Assembly: GCF_018343815.1 (NCBI RefSeq)
Contig: NZ_CP060791.1
Span: 452,113 to 516,112, forward strand
DNA length: 64,000 bases
Origin: Chlamydia crocodili
GTDB taxonomy: Bacteria; Chlamydiota; Chlamydiia; Chlamydiales; Chlamydiaceae
Reading direction: 5' to 3'
This document shows, piece after piece, positions 36,888-48,551 of the stretch; the stretch's first letter is position 1; the number at the start of each line of letters is the position of its first letter. The translations under genes and the position numbers were made by a program. Under the pieces are notes generated by a model. It made no database searches and was not told the origin of the DNA. It was given only the letters and a program-made list of their open reading frames with translations.

Positions 36888-38864
36888 ATGCCTATGACTT
36901 TTGAATTACGAGCTGCTTTTTCCCCTTGTGGCGATCAGCCGGAAGCTATTGCTAAACTTACTGAAGGCATACATAATAATACACAATCGCAAGTACTTTT
37001 AGGGACCACAGGGTCAGGAAAAACTTTCACCATTGCTAATGTTGTTGCCAATGTTAACCGCCCCACACTCGTATTGGCACATAACAAAACATTAGCAGCA
37101 CAGTTATACCAAGAATTCAAAGAGTTCTTTCCCAATAATGCTGTTGAGTATTTCATCTCTTACTATGACTACTATCAACCTGAAGCATACATTGCTCGTA
37201 ATGATACTTACATAGAAAAAAGCCTCTTAATCAATAGTGAAATCGATAAATTACGCTTATCTGCAACACGATCTATTTTGGAGCGCAGAGATACTCTGAT
37301 TGTTTCTTCTGTATCTTGTATTTATGGTATAGGTTCTCCTGAAAACTATGCTTCCATGGCTTTAAAATTAGAAGTAGGGAAAGAATACCCTCGCATAGTA
37401 CTTGCAGCTCAGCTTGTAAAAATGAATTACCTAGCCTCTCCAGTAGCAAAACGTTCAACATTTCGTGAACGTGGTAGTGTTATTGATATTTTCCCTGCCT
37501 ATGAAAGTGATCAAGCTATCCGCTTAGAGTTTTTCAATGATACGCTATCTTCCATAGAATACAGCGATCCTTTAACTATGATTCCTACGGCATCAGTAGC
37601 CTCAGCTATTATTTATCCAGGATCACATTATGTCACTCCCGAAGCTGTACGAGAGCAAGCTATACGTTCTATACGTGAAGAATTAGAAGAACGTATGCTG
37701 TTCTTCCAGGATCGTCCTATAGAACAAGATAGATTATTCCATAGAACTACTCACGATATCGAAATGATAAAAGAGACAGGCTTCTGTAAAGGAATAGAAA
37801 ACTATTCCCGTCATTTCACAAAGATGCCTCCGGGAGCACCCCCCGCCTGTCTGTTAGATTATTTTCCTGAAGACTTCTTATTAGTCATAGATGAATCACA
37901 TCAAACTCTACCTCAAATACGAGCTATGTACCGTGGAGATCTATCTAGAAAGCACTCCTTAGTAGAATACGGTTTTCGACTTCCCTCTGCTTATGACAAC
38001 CGTCCTTTGACTTATGAAGAAGCTCAGAAGTATTTTCATAATGTAATTTATGTATCTGCAACACCCGGAGAGACAGAATTAAATGAGAGTCTTGGACATA
38101 TTGTAGAACAAATTATCCGCCCTACAGGGATTCCTGATCCCATCCCAGAGATTCGCCCCGCAACAGGGCAGATAGATGATCTACTTGAAGAGATCCGGAA
38201 GCGTTTATCTAAATCTCAGGAAAAGATCTTAGTAATTTCTATTACTAAAAAACTCGCTGAGGATATCGCTGTATTCCTTTCAGAATTAGATATCGCCGCA
38301 GCATATCTACATTCTGGAATAGAAACCGCAGAACGTACACGTATTCTTGCCGATCTACGTTTAGGAAATATTGATGTACTTATAGGTGTAAACTTACTTC
38401 GAGAAGGATTAGATCTTCCTGAAGTCTCTTTAGTCGCTATTCTTGATGCCGATAAAGAAGGTTTTTTACGTAGTACTTCTTCTTTAATACAGTTTTGTGG
38501 AAGAGCAGCAAGAAATGTAGCGGGTAAGGTGATTTTCTATGCCGATCAAAAAACACAATCTATAGAACAAACCTTAAAAGAAACAGAACGTCGTCGACAG
38601 ATACAATTGGATTATAATAAAGCTAATAACATTACGCCTAAGCCTATTATTAAAGCGGTCTTCGCTAATCCCATTCCTCAGGGAGGAAAAAAAGAAGATC
38701 AAGAGACTTCCATAGTTCCTCTTTCTATAAAGGAATTAGAAAAACTTATAAAAAAATATGAAAATCTCATGCAGGAAGCCGCTCATGAATTTCGATTTGA
38801 CGAGGCTGCAAAATATCGAGATAAAATGAAAGCTGCTAAAGAGCAACTTCTTTATATCTCATAA
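36888..38864 (+). CDS. uvrB: Excinuclease ABC subunit B
   Basis: 658-residue damage-verification helicase of nucleotide excision repair. Walker [11 protein letters not shown] is near residue 39, the beta-hairpin that clamps DNA is [11 protein letters not shown], and the helicase motif DESH and motif [11 protein letters not shown] are present. The C-terminal UVR domain ([18 protein letters not shown]) binds UvrC. Normal length. A preceding in-frame ATG pair makes the exact start slightly uncertain by two residues. CT586 orthologue. Confidence 0.97.
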   Translation: MPMTFELRAAFSPCGDQPEAIAKLTEGIHNNTQSQVLLGTTGSGKTFTIANVVANVNRPTLVLAHNKTLAAQLYQEFKEFFPNNAVEYFISYYDYYQPEAYIARNDTYIEKSLLINSEIDKLRLSATRSILERRDTLIVSSVSCIYGIGSPENYASMALKLEVGKEYPRIVLAAQLVKMNYLASPVAKRSTFRERGSVIDIFPAYESDQAIRLEFFNDTLSSIEYSDPLTMIPTASVASAIIYPGSHYVTPEAVREQAIRSIREELEERMLFFQDRPIEQDRLFHRTTHDIEMIKETGFCKGIENYSRHFTKMPPGAPPACLLDYFPEDFLLVIDESHQTLPQIRAMYRGDLSRKHSLVEYGFRLPSAYDNRPLTYEEAQKYFHNVIYVSATPGETELNESLGHIVEQIIRPTGIPDPIPEIRPATGQIDDLLEEIRKRLSKSQEKILVISITKKLAEDIAVFLSELDIAAAYLHSGIETAERTRILADLRLGNIDVLIGVNLLREGLDLPEVSLVAILDADKEGFLRSTSSLIQFCGRAARNVAGKVIFYADQKTQSIEQTLKETERRRQIQLDYNKANNITPKPIIKAVFANPIPQGGKKEDQETSIVPLSIKELEKLIKKYENLMQEAAHEFRFDEAAKYRDKMKAAKEQLLYIS

Positions 38865-38894
38865 AATATTGCAGAAATCTCAAATGAAATCTGC

Positions 38895-38923
38895 TTGCTT
38901 TTTGTAAAATCAGAACCTAATAT
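38895..38923 (+). promoter_or_regulatory. Predicted sigma-66 promoter of eno
   Basis: -35 TTGCTT (38895-38900), 17-base spacer, -10 TAATAT (38918-38923). It gives a leader of about 110 bases before the eno ATG at 39043. The best promoter match in this gap. Confidence 0.5.
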
Positions 38924-39036
38924 TGCCATTAAGCTCTCCATATGCAATCTCATCTGATAATATAATCAGCATATTCAGATTATGTTAAATTAGGTCTTTG
39001 GGAGCTAGTATCCAACCCCTTGACAAAAGAGATTAA

Positions 39037-40317
<1,281 letters not shown>

Positions 40318-40329
40318 AATTGCACATAT

Positions 40330-40369
40330 ATCGCTTTCTAAAAACAACTAGAAAGCGATTACTTTTTTA
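40330..40369 (+). terminator. Intrinsic terminator of eno
   Basis: ATCGCTTTCTA (40330-40340) pairs perfectly with TAGAAAGCGAT (40349-40359) across an 8-base loop; a T-run (TACTTTTTTAT) follows. It lies 12 bases after the eno stop. Confidence 0.9.
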
Positions 40370-40559
40370 TAACATCTCTTTGTTAAACATCTTATTTTTT
40401 CTTAGATAAGCTATAAAAATATAAAACTCTCCCGACACGTTAAATAGTAGATGTCTGCTTAAGCAAAATTTTCTATATACTTAAAAAAATGAAAAAGAAG
40501 GTTTATGAAGATCAGAATGATCTTGCAGACACCGTCTTATAACTACTAATTTAATGTAG

Positions 40560-42467
40560 ATGATCCCTTTTACAAAAACGATAGGCTATCGTCTGTGGTT
40601 AGCATGCGTAGCTGCAATATTAATTCCCTTAGGGATTAATATTGTTCTACTCAACCTTAGACAATACCACACTACAGTTTCATCAGTTGCAGCTGCTTTT
40701 AAAGAAAATGCTGCTTTTAAAGTGGATACTCTCATGCAAATAGTCCCGCTAAATGCTGATGTTTTAGCACTATTCTCAGAAGTTCTAGATCTTGACGAGG
40801 GGATTCCTCCAGCTCCCAATGTTGAGCTTAGTAATGAAATGCAAAGAATCTTTAGCTCAACATATGACGAAATCTCTTTAATTAAGCTTCAGTCTAATGG
40901 AGAGAAAATTGTTGTAGCTTCTAGCCTTCCAAACCACCTTGGAGAAAATTATCAAAATAAAATAGATATTCCCAACGATTTGCCCTTCTCAGCAACATTT
41001 AAACAATCTTCTGATAGCCATGAAGTTTTTTCAATAATGCAGGTAAATATCTTTGATAATGATACTCATGAACTTTTAGGCATTCTTTATACAACGCATA
41101 ATGTTGAAAAATTTCTCGAAGATATTCTTGTAAATACTCAGGCCTACTTCACTATAAAAACAGCTATTTTATCTAAAGATGGGATTATCTTAAAAGCCTC
41201 TGATCCCGATTTGGACCTCCGGTCTATTTACCCTAATATTACTGAAAAGCAATTTTGCGATACTTTCTTAGATGAAAGTACATGCCCACAAGGAATTTCT
41301 CTAAAGCCCCTTATGCTAACTCCCTTACCTGTAGAACCAAATTTTTTTTCTTTTACAAATGGAAATCGGGAAATATGGAGTTATCTCGCTAACGTCCCTA
41401 ATATGGATTTGCATGTTCTTTCCTATGGAACAAAGACTGAGCTCTTTGCGTCCTTCTGGAAACGTACATTAGTTTATTTCGCTTACTTTTTATGCGTTGT
41501 TCTAGGAAGTATTATCGCTTATCTCGCTGCCAAAAGATTATCTTTACCCATCCGTAAACTCGCCACAGTCATCATACAAACAAGAGAAAATATTCGAGAT
41601 CCATATATTGATGATTCCCTAGGATTCGAAGTGAATAGGTTGGGTCATATTTTTAATGCTATGGTACAAAGTCTAGACCAACAGCAAACCTTAGCTGAGA
41701 AAAATTATGAAATAAAAGAAAGCGCTCAAAATGCTCTCCGTCTTGGAGAGCAAGCTCAGCAAAGACTTCTTCCCAATACTCTTCCTAATTATCCCCATAC
41801 GGAATTAGCAAAGGCTTATATACCCGCTATTACTGTAGGGGGAGATTTCTTCGATGCCTTTATCGTAGGCGAGGGTGATAAAGCTACATTATTTTTGATC
41901 GTTGCTGATGCTTCTGGAAAAGGTGTCCATGCTTGTGGTTACTCTTTATTCCTTAAAAACATGCTGCGTACATTCCTATCACAGATCCCTTCAATAAAAG
42001 AAGCTGTAGAACAAACATCCTCTCTATTTTATAAAAACACTGCAGATTCAGGAATGTTTGTCACCCTATGTGTCTACAGTTACAATTATAAAACAGGGAT
42101 TATAGAATTTTATTCCTGTGGCCATAATCCTGCATGTTATCTATCTCCTAATGGAGATGTTTCTTTCCTTTCGCACCCAGGAATGGCCTTAGGATTTCTT
42201 CCTAACACACCTGATGTCCCTACAGAAAGTTTCCAGCCAGCTCCAGGATCTTTGATTGTCTTATATTCTGATGGCATTACAGAAGCTCATAATAAAGCTT
42301 TTGAAATGTTTGGTGAAGAACGGTTAAAAAGCGCTGTACAAACCTTAGTAGGGAAAAGCGCAGAAGACGCTATGCATTCTTTAATGCTATCTGTGAAAAC
42401 TTTCGTAGGAAACTGCCATCAACACGATGACATTACCTTGCTGATTCTTAAAATATCGGACTCATGA
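40560..42467 (+). CDS. rsbU: Sensor PP2C-type phosphatase RsbU
   Basis: 635 residues. Membrane helix near 13-31, a periplasmic sensor domain (about 40-295), a second helix near 303-323, a HAMP-like segment (LSLPIRKLATVI) and a C-terminal SpoIIE/PP2C phosphatase. Metal-binding residues are intact: GGDFFD (D429, D432), ADASGKG, SDGITEA and DDIT. In chlamydiae it is thought to dephosphorylate RsbV in a partner-switching pathway that controls sigma factor use in response to a metabolite. It overlaps the next gene by 4 bases. CT588 orthologue. Confidence 0.93.
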   Translation: MIPFTKTIGYRLWLACVAAILIPLGINIVLLNLRQYHTTVSSVAAAFKENAAFKVDTLMQIVPLNADVLALFSEVLDLDEGIPPAPNVELSNEMQRIFSSTYDEISLIKLQSNGEKIVVASSLPNHLGENYQNKIDIPNDLPFSATFKQSSDSHEVFSIMQVNIFDNDTHELLGILYTTHNVEKFLEDILVNTQAYFTIKTAILSKDGIILKASDPDLDLRSIYPNITEKQFCDTFLDESTCPQGISLKPLMLTPLPVEPNFFSFTNGNREIWSYLANVPNMDLHVLSYGTKTELFASFWKRTLVYFAYFLCVVLGSIIAYLAAKRLSLPIRKLATVIIQTRENIRDPYIDDSLGFEVNRLGHIFNAMVQSLDQQQTLAEKNYEIKESAQNALRLGEQAQQRLLPNTLPNYPHTELAKAYIPAITVGGDFFDAFIVGEGDKATLFLIVADASGKGVHACGYSLFLKNMLRTFLSQIPSIKEAVEQTSSLFYKNTADSGMFVTLCVYSYNYKTGIIEFYSCGHNPACYLSPNGDVSFLSHPGMALGFLPNTPDVPTESFQPAPGSLIVLYSDGITEAHNKAFEMFGEERLKSAVQTLVGKSAEDAMHSLMLSVKTFVGNCHQHDDITLLILKISDS

Positions 42468-44287
42468 AACAAACTTTTACCAAACGCATTTTGCTGTTCC
42501 TTTTTTTGGTGATTCCGATTCCTCTAATTTTGAATCTGGTAGTTCTATCATTATTTTCTTTTTCAGCAGCAAAAAATAATCTTATGGAAAATCTCCATAC
42601 CCATGCGACAAATTTTAGCTTGGAATTCGAAAAGAAACTCACCATTCACAAAATCTTCCTCAAACGTCTAGCAAATACTTTAGCACTTAAAGCCTACGCA
42701 TCATCATCAGAGGATTTCTACTCTCAAGCTTACGACGAAATGTTCGCCCTGTCGGATATGGATTTCTCCCTCTGTTTAATTCCTCTTCTTGATGGGAATA
42801 TAAAAACAAAAAATCCTCATGATCCATTTATCCACTATTTGAAAAGTCATCCCGAAATAAAGAAGAAGCTCAGTATGTCTGCAGGAAAGGCATGTATCAT
42901 TACTATCTCTTCGGAAGCTTCCTCGAATTTCCCTAAAAACTATCTTGTGATTACTGAAGATATTGAAGTATGGAACTCACCAACAAGTGCGGGATTGCTT
43001 GTCAGCTTTTATCCCATGGATTTTTTACAAAAGGATCTATTTAAATCTCTGCATTTAAAAAATGAAGATATCTGCCTCCTAAACAAATATGGAGAGGTTC
43101 TCTTTGCTTCAAATTCACAATTCTCTTCAAAAGTATTTTCCGTGGATATTGCCGATCTTCCTAAAATCACTGCTAGGAAACAAGCTATTCCCGTTGAAAT
43201 GGCTCCAAAAATACTGCAAGAACACAACCTCATAAGCGTAAAAATAAACAATAAAAAATATCTAGGCATTGTTTTAAATAAACTGCCTATTCAGGGAACC
43301 TATACCCTATCTATCATTCCACTCTCTTGGTTTATCACTAAGGCTATCCGTCTTCCTTTGAATGTAATTTTCTTCTATTCTTTGGCCTTTATCTTAATGG
43401 GATGGATACTCACGAAAATTAATAAACGGCTAAATCAGCCGATTCAAGAACTTACAACATGTATGGAAGCCGCATGGAGAGGGAATCATAATATCCGTTA
43501 TGAACCTCAACCTTATGGATATGAAATTAACGAATTAGGAAATATCTTTAACTGCACATTACTATTATTGCTCAATTCAAGAGAAAAAGCAGAAATTGAA
43601 CATACCTCCGGAGATAAGCTCCAGAAAGAATTGGCTATTCTTGCCTCTCTACAACAAACATTGCTCAGTCCTACTTTCCCAGAATTTCCTAATGTCTCTT
43701 TTATATCCAAACACCTTCAAGGCATTCAGCTATCAGGCCATTTTTATGGATGGAAAGCTTCCATCTCTGAGCGGAATTTAATTGGCGTCGTAGGCCTTGC
43801 TGGAGATATAGGACTTCCGTCCTATCTTTATGCTCTATCTGCACGAAGTTTATTCCTCGCTTATGCAAATCTGTCTTCTTCTTTAGAGAAGATAAGCTCT
43901 AATACTTTCGATGCCTTTGGGAAAACTACAGAGGGTGATGAAGCAACAGTCTCCATGACTTTTATCCGCTACTGTTCTACAGACGCTACTTTGTCTATTC
44001 TATCAGTAGGCCAGACACCTCCGATAACCTTTTTAAAAAGACAGGAAACATTTTTCCGTCTTACCTCACCCATAAAGCAAAAGATAGAACCCGGGGACAT
44101 TCTTGTCTGTATTACAGGGAACTATGAATTGACTGAATATCTTATGCGCTTACCTATTGAAGAGCTCATTAAAGATCCTTTAGCACCTCTAAATTCAGAA
44201 AATTTTATAGAGACTCTTACAGAAATGCTGAACAAAGAAACCCAATCACAAATAGACGGGACCTTAAGTTTCCTGTCTTTCAGTTAA
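42464..44287 (+). CDS. RsbU paralogue with degenerate PP2C domain (predicted pseudophosphatase)
   Basis: 607 residues with the same plan as RsbU: helix near 11-31, periplasmic domain, second helix near 297-320, HAMP-like region (NQPIQELTTCMEA), and a C-terminal PP2C-like fold. The metal ligands are lost. The position of GGDFFD reads SGHFYG (H426), that of VADASGKG reads VGLAGDIG, and that of SDGITEA reads TGNYELT. ATGA overlap with rsbU implies coupled translation. It may modulate RsbU or bind Rsb partners without catalysis. CT589 orthologue; similarity to RsbU judged by eye. Confidence 0.85.
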   Translation: MKQTFTKRILLFLFLVIPIPLILNLVVLSLFSFSAAKNNLMENLHTHATNFSLEFEKKLTIHKIFLKRLANTLALKAYASSSEDFYSQAYDEMFALSDMDFSLCLIPLLDGNIKTKNPHDPFIHYLKSHPEIKKKLSMSAGKACIITISSEASSNFPKNYLVITEDIEVWNSPTSAGLLVSFYPMDFLQKDLFKSLHLKNEDICLLNKYGEVLFASNSQFSSKVFSVDIADLPKITARKQAIPVEMAPKILQEHNLISVKINNKKYLGIVLNKLPIQGTYTLSIIPLSWFITKAIRLPLNVIFFYSLAFILMGWILTKINKRLNQPIQELTTCMEAAWRGNHNIRYEPQPYGYEINELGNIFNCTLLLLLNSREKAEIEHTSGDKLQKELAILASLQQTLLSPTFPEFPNVSFISKHLQGIQLSGHFYGWKASISERNLIGVVGLAGDIGLPSYLYALSARSLFLAYANLSSSLEKISSNTFDAFGKTTEGDEATVSMTFIRYCSTDATLSILSVGQTPPITFLKRQETFFRLTSPIKQKIEPGDILVCITGNYELTEYLMRLPIEELIKDPLAPLNSENFIETLTEMLNKETQSQIDGTLSFLSFS

Positions 44288-44584
44288 GTTGAGATTTGTA
44301 ATGGTTATACTTTCACTACCTGGTTCTGAAAGTAGTTTAGGCTCTTTCCCCAACCATAACAATATTGCTGAAATTACAAGGGCAATAACACCAACGATAG
44401 TCACCCCGGAGATAACAGTTACAAATGCTGGTGAAGTTACTGCCAAGCTAATTAAAACTAAAGCAGCCCCGGCTATGACAAGAGCGATGAAAGTTTTATT
44501 GATTTTTGATAATTTCGACTCGTGAGTCTTCATAAATTGCATAACTGTAGGGCAATAAGATTTTAAATTTTCCTGTATACTCAT
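44264..44584 (-). CDS. Small two-helix membrane protein, candidate Inc
   Basis: 106 residues. A hydrophilic N-terminus (1-28) precedes two adjacent hydrophobic helices (about 30-50 and 54-78) separated by a short turn, and a polar tail ends it. This bilobed pattern without a signal peptide fits Inc proteins. The last 24 bases overlap the end of the RsbU paralogue on the opposite strand. I recall no C. trachomatis gene at this place, so it may be lineage-specific. The ribosome site is weak (GAG). Reality as a gene is likely but not certain. Confidence 0.6.
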   Translation of the reverse strand: MSIQENLKSYCPTVMQFMKTHESKLSKINKTFIALVIAGAALVLISLAVTSPAFVTVISGVTIVGVIALVISAILLWLGKEPKLLSEPGSESITITNLNLTERQET

Positions 44585-44857
44585 ACTTAATTCTCATTAG
44601 TTTGAAATTAAAACGGAACATACTATCCATTAACGACTTTTCTTACAAAATGATAAAAACTTCTCAGTAGTAGTTCTTGAAGGTTTTTTATATGCTTTCC
44701 CTTTAGAGCATCCATCCTGTTCATTCTATGAGCACTAATAATCTTCTCTTCCCAAAATAACTTTTCTCGAGTTTCCCTTCAGGGAATCGCTTGCTGACAG
44801 AAACCAGGAATTCATGATAAGAAATGGGAAAAGCCCAAAGTTTTCTCTGTATTTCCT

Positions 44858-47749
44858 ATGTCACGACTGGATTTTTTTGTTTTTGATTCACTGGTTCTTA
44901 AGCAAAAGCATAATGAATTAGAAGAGATCTTCTGCTCAGAAGATAACGATCTATTTCGTGCTTATCAGACGACCTCTCTACAATCACCTCTCGCAGCGAA
45001 AAATCTCACTATAGCAAGAAATGCAGCACGTTATATCCTGGCAGAAAATGGAGAGATCGATATAGCTAAAGTCGTAAAAGCTATAGAACATCTAACAAAA
45101 TGTCTCTATCCTCTAGGCCCTCATAGACATAATGAAGCTAAACCTAGAGAACATCTATTGAAAATGCTTCAAGCTATCAAGCAAGAATCTGAGATTAAAG
45201 AAAGAATCAAAAAGCTCTTTGTTCCCTCTTATAAAAGCATTCAAGATCTCATTCGCAATACTTTAGCTTTACCTCCTGAGGTTGCTTTAACACCTATTCA
45301 TGCACGTCAAGCAGCACTCACGGCAATGTTTTGCTACCTACGTCAAGATGTTGGCTCTTGCTTTGCAACTGCTTTTGCTATTGTCATTCATCAAGAATAT
45401 CCTACGCTTTTTATAAAAGATATTGATGATCTACTGACTTCAGGCAAACTTACAAGAATCATAGGTACAAGAGAAGTCTCCGTGCCTATAAATCTATCAG
45501 GATGTATTGGAGAATTATTTAAGCCATTAAGAATATTGGATTTGTATCCCGATCCTGTAGCAAAACTTTCAGCATCTCCAGGTCTACAACGAGCTTTCGA
45601 AGCTGCTGGTATAGTAGATACTTTAGATAATCCTCAAGTTCGTGTTCAGCAAATTTTGGCTCACGAATATCTTCTAAATAAATTACAGCATGTCGATGAC
45701 ATCATAACAGCTAATGAAGTCATTCAAAGTACGCTGTTGCATCATTATCAAATTACAGCGAACTCTGTACGCTCCATCTTATTTCAAGAAGGCTTCTACA
45801 GTAAAGAGCAGGTCTTTTTCTCTATTGAGCATTCTCATAAGCTATCGCAAACACAAAGAGTCTACAGTTATCTCACTGCATATGAAAAAGCGAAATCTGC
45901 CTTTATCGGTGATACGCAAAATCCCCTATTAAAATCCTGGGAATATACATTAGCAACCCTTGCCGATTCTAACGATTCATCAACTCTAAATCATATTCGT
46001 GTAGCTCTAGGATGGCATCATGATGATCCTGATAGCCTGGCTCATATTATCCAAACGTTTGTAGAAGAAGAAGTTGATAATACTCGTGATCTTATACAAC
46101 AATGTGAACAGACCTATAATGAAGCGCGTGCTCAGCTTGAATACATAGAAAGTCGCATGAGAAATCCATTAAATGAACAAGATAATAAAATCTTGCTCAT
46201 GGATCATTTGCGTTTTCGCCAAGAGCTCAATAAAGCTCTCTACGATTGGGACACCGCTCAAGAAAAAGCAAAAAAACTCTTCGCTCTTCCTAATTTCTTA
46301 CTGTCCTTTTACACGAAGATCATTCCTCAATATTTCCGTAGTTCTTATGACGCCTTCATCCAAGAATTCTCTCATCTTTATGCAGATTCTCCCGCAGGAT
46401 TTCGTATTCTTTTTACTCATGGAAGAAGTCATCCGAACACATGGTCTGCCATCTATTCGATTAATGAATTCATCAGTTTTCTATCAGAATTCTTTTCCTC
46501 AACAGAAGTAGAGCTTTTAGGAAAACACGGAGTTTTGGGATTAGAAAAAGAAACTTCAGCTCTTATCCATCGTATTATTTCTTCCCTCCATAAGAACTCT
46601 TTCCAAGAAGCTGCTATAGTACGCATTCTTGAAGGATATAATCTTCCTATACCCCAGCCTGTTCTTAATAATTTGGACAAGATTTCTCATACACCTTGGG
46701 TATATGTTTCCGGAGGAACAGTTGAAACTTTATTAAAAGATTACTTTGAAAATTCTGAAGAACTTACATACATCGAAAAGCATCCTGAAAATGCCCACGA
46801 GTTAGCTGCTTTCTTCTCGGATGCTTTAAAAGATTTACCATCAGCAATAAAAAGTTATTTAGAAGATGGCTCACATTCATTAATAGCCTCTTCTCCAACA
46901 CATGTGTTTTCTATAATTGCAGGGTCTCCCTTATTTCGTGAAGCATGGAATAACGACTGGTATAGCTATACCTGGTTACGTGATGTTTGGGTAAAAAATC
47001 ATCAAGATTTCCTAGCCGATACTGTATTAAATCAACAGGGAATCTATACATTTATAGAAAGATTCTGCACGAAATATAGTCTGGAAAAGTTCACTTATGA
47101 TTTTCATGATTTCTGCTCCGACCACTCTTTATTACTTCCCGAACTCTATGAGAAAGCCTCGCGATTTTTAAAAGAAATTCTACCAAAATCAAGAAACATC
47201 TTCCTCCTATATCAAAGACGCTTAGCTCATCAAATTGTCCAAGATATTCCTTATACTTCTGATCAACAACTTCCAGAAGTCTTAGATAATGTTTGTTCTT
47301 ATTTGGGAATTTCCTCGCGAATTACCTATGAAAAGTTCAATAAACTCATAGAACAATTTATTCCCAATTTCTCCTTATTATCCTCAGGAGAAGTTCGTCA
47401 TCTTTTTAAAGGATTGATGATGGAAAGCTATCAGCAATTATATTTTGAAGAAGACATCTTTTTAAGATTAGCGACAGCTATGCGCCATCATAATCTCGCC
47501 TATCCGGCTCCATTACTCTTTGGAGATAGCAATTGGGCATACAGCTATTTTGGATTTATTCTTCATCCAGGAACTCAAGAAATCGATCTTTGGCAGTTTA
47601 ACTATGCCGGTTTGCAAGGATATCCATTGGAAAATATAGATAAATTGCTTTCTGTTTCAAGACCTTGGACTCTCTATGCAAATCCTATAGATTATGGTAT
47701 GCCACCTCCTCCAGGATATCGTAGTCATATGCCTAAAGGATTCTTCTAA
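44858..47749 (+). CDS. Large conserved chlamydial protein with papain-like GSC motif
   Basis: 963 residues, no signal peptide or membrane segment seen; mainly helical. Function not established to me (CT590 orthologue by position). The segment LRQDVGSCFATAFA (C168) resembles the papain oxyanion-Gln/Cys motif Q-x-GSC-[FW]-A. Near the C-terminus, RHHNLAYPAPLLFGDSNW (H877/H878, D890, N892, W893) resembles the papain His and Asn-Ser-Trp region. A cysteine-peptidase or transferase fold is therefore possible, with a very large insertion between the halves. No clear ribosome site before ATG 44858. It converges on sdhB, overlapping by 4 bases. Confidence 0.82.
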   Translation: MSRLDFFVFDSLVLKQKHNELEEIFCSEDNDLFRAYQTTSLQSPLAAKNLTIARNAARYILAENGEIDIAKVVKAIEHLTKCLYPLGPHRHNEAKPREHLLKMLQAIKQESEIKERIKKLFVPSYKSIQDLIRNTLALPPEVALTPIHARQAALTAMFCYLRQDVGSCFATAFAIVIHQEYPTLFIKDIDDLLTSGKLTRIIGTREVSVPINLSGCIGELFKPLRILDLYPDPVAKLSASPGLQRAFEAAGIVDTLDNPQVRVQQILAHEYLLNKLQHVDDIITANEVIQSTLLHHYQITANSVRSILFQEGFYSKEQVFFSIEHSHKLSQTQRVYSYLTAYEKAKSAFIGDTQNPLLKSWEYTLATLADSNDSSTLNHIRVALGWHHDDPDSLAHIIQTFVEEEVDNTRDLIQQCEQTYNEARAQLEYIESRMRNPLNEQDNKILLMDHLRFRQELNKALYDWDTAQEKAKKLFALPNFLLSFYTKIIPQYFRSSYDAFIQEFSHLYADSPAGFRILFTHGRSHPNTWSAIYSINEFISFLSEFFSSTEVELLGKHGVLGLEKETSALIHRIISSLHKNSFQEAAIVRILEGYNLPIPQPVLNNLDKISHTPWVYVSGGTVETLLKDYFENSEELTYIEKHPENAHELAAFFSDALKDLPSAIKSYLEDGSHSLIASSPTHVFSIIAGSPLFREAWNNDWYSYTWLRDVWVKNHQDFLADTVLNQQGIYTFIERFCTKYSLEKFTYDFHDFCSDHSLLLPELYEKASRFLKEILPKSRNIFLLYQRRLAHQIVQDIPYTSDQQLPEVLDNVCSYLGISSRITYEKFNKLIEQFIPNFSLLSSGEVRHLFKGLMMESYQQLYFEEDIFLRLATAMRHHNLAYPAPLLFGDSNWAYSYFGFILHPGTQEIDLWQFNYAGLQGYPLENIDKLLSVSRPWTLYANPIDYGMPPPPGYRSHMPKGFF

Positions 47750-48537
47750 TCCTCATCATTATCTTTTTTCTTTCTTTGGAAAATCGAACGGAATAAAGAT
47801 TTTAAAGAATATTTGGAAATTTCTCTTCCCATTGCGGAAATACTTTCTGTTAATGGGAGCTTTTTAGGGCATACACGCACACAGTTGTGTGCTTGTCCAC
47901 AACCTTCTATACCTTTCTTCCCCATAAGGGTACGTAAACGTTTTTTAGATTGCTTATCCCCAGGATAAGTATTAAACAAACGTGCCTGAGCAATAGCTGC
48001 CGGCCCAATAAAATCATTATGCTCATTAATTTGAGGACAAGCTTCCGTACAACATCCACATGTCATACACATAGACAAGGCATACATTAATTCTTGCTGT
48101 TCTTGTGATACTTTCACACCACAATTTTCTCCATCTGTATCGGCAGCTACCCAACCTTGAATCTTTTGTAAATTATCAAACATAATCGAACGATCAACAA
48201 TAAGATCACGAATTAATGGAAACTTCGTTAACGGAGCTAAAACAATCTCTCGAGATCCTGTTTCTTTTATGTACTCTTCTATAAGCGCAGTACATGCCTG
48301 ACGAGGCGTACCATTTACTAATAATGAACAAGAGCCACAAACCTCTTCTAAACATCCTTGTTCCCATACAACGGGATTCACTGTTTCTCCTAGGGTATTT
48401 ACAGGACGTTTTTCGATTTCCATAAGAGCACTAATAACATTCTCTCCTGGATGTAACACCAATTCAAAACTTTCCCAATATTGTTTTCCCGGGGTCCCCC
48501 GATAGATTTTCAATATAAAAGTTTCAGGAATATCCAT
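47746..48537 (-). CDS. sdhB: Succinate dehydrogenase iron-sulphur subunit
   Basis: 263 residues. Three cluster motifs: 2Fe-2S (CLEEVCGSCS and a later Cys in RQAC), 4Fe-4S (CMTCGCCTEACP) and 3Fe-4S-type (CGQAHNCVRVCPK). It passes electrons from SdhA to the membrane subunit and quinone. Arrangement C-A-B fits the single-membrane-subunit (type B) complex. The end overlaps the converging 963-residue gene by 4 bases. CT591 orthologue. Confidence 0.95.
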   Translation of the reverse strand: MDIPETFILKIYRGTPGKQYWESFELVLHPGENVISALMEIEKRPVNTLGETVNPVVWEQGCLEEVCGSCSLLVNGTPRQACTALIEEYIKETGSREIVLAPLTKFPLIRDLIVDRSIMFDNLQKIQGWVAADTDGENCGVKVSQEQQELMYALSMCMTCGCCTEACPQINEHNDFIGPAAIAQARLFNTYPGDKQSKKRLRTLMGKKGIEGCGQAHNCVRVCPKKLPLTESISAMGREISKYSLKSLFRSIFQRKKKDNDED

Positions 48538-48551
48538 AGTCCTCTCTTTAT

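Noticed and set aside
38871..38894. Possible terminator hairpin after uvrB (GCAGA / TCTGC)
   Set aside because: Only five paired bases with a long loop; the following T-rich stretch overlaps the better-supported eno promoter.
39020..39025. Perfect -35 TTGACA just before eno
   Set aside because: Only 17 bases separate it from the ATG, leaving no room for a -10 and start site; the upstream TTGCTT/TAATAT pair fits better.
44773..44786. Short perfect palindrome TTCCCTTCAGGGAA before the 963-residue gene
   Set aside because: Small stem (5 bp, 4-base loop) without T-run or repeated copies; probably chance.
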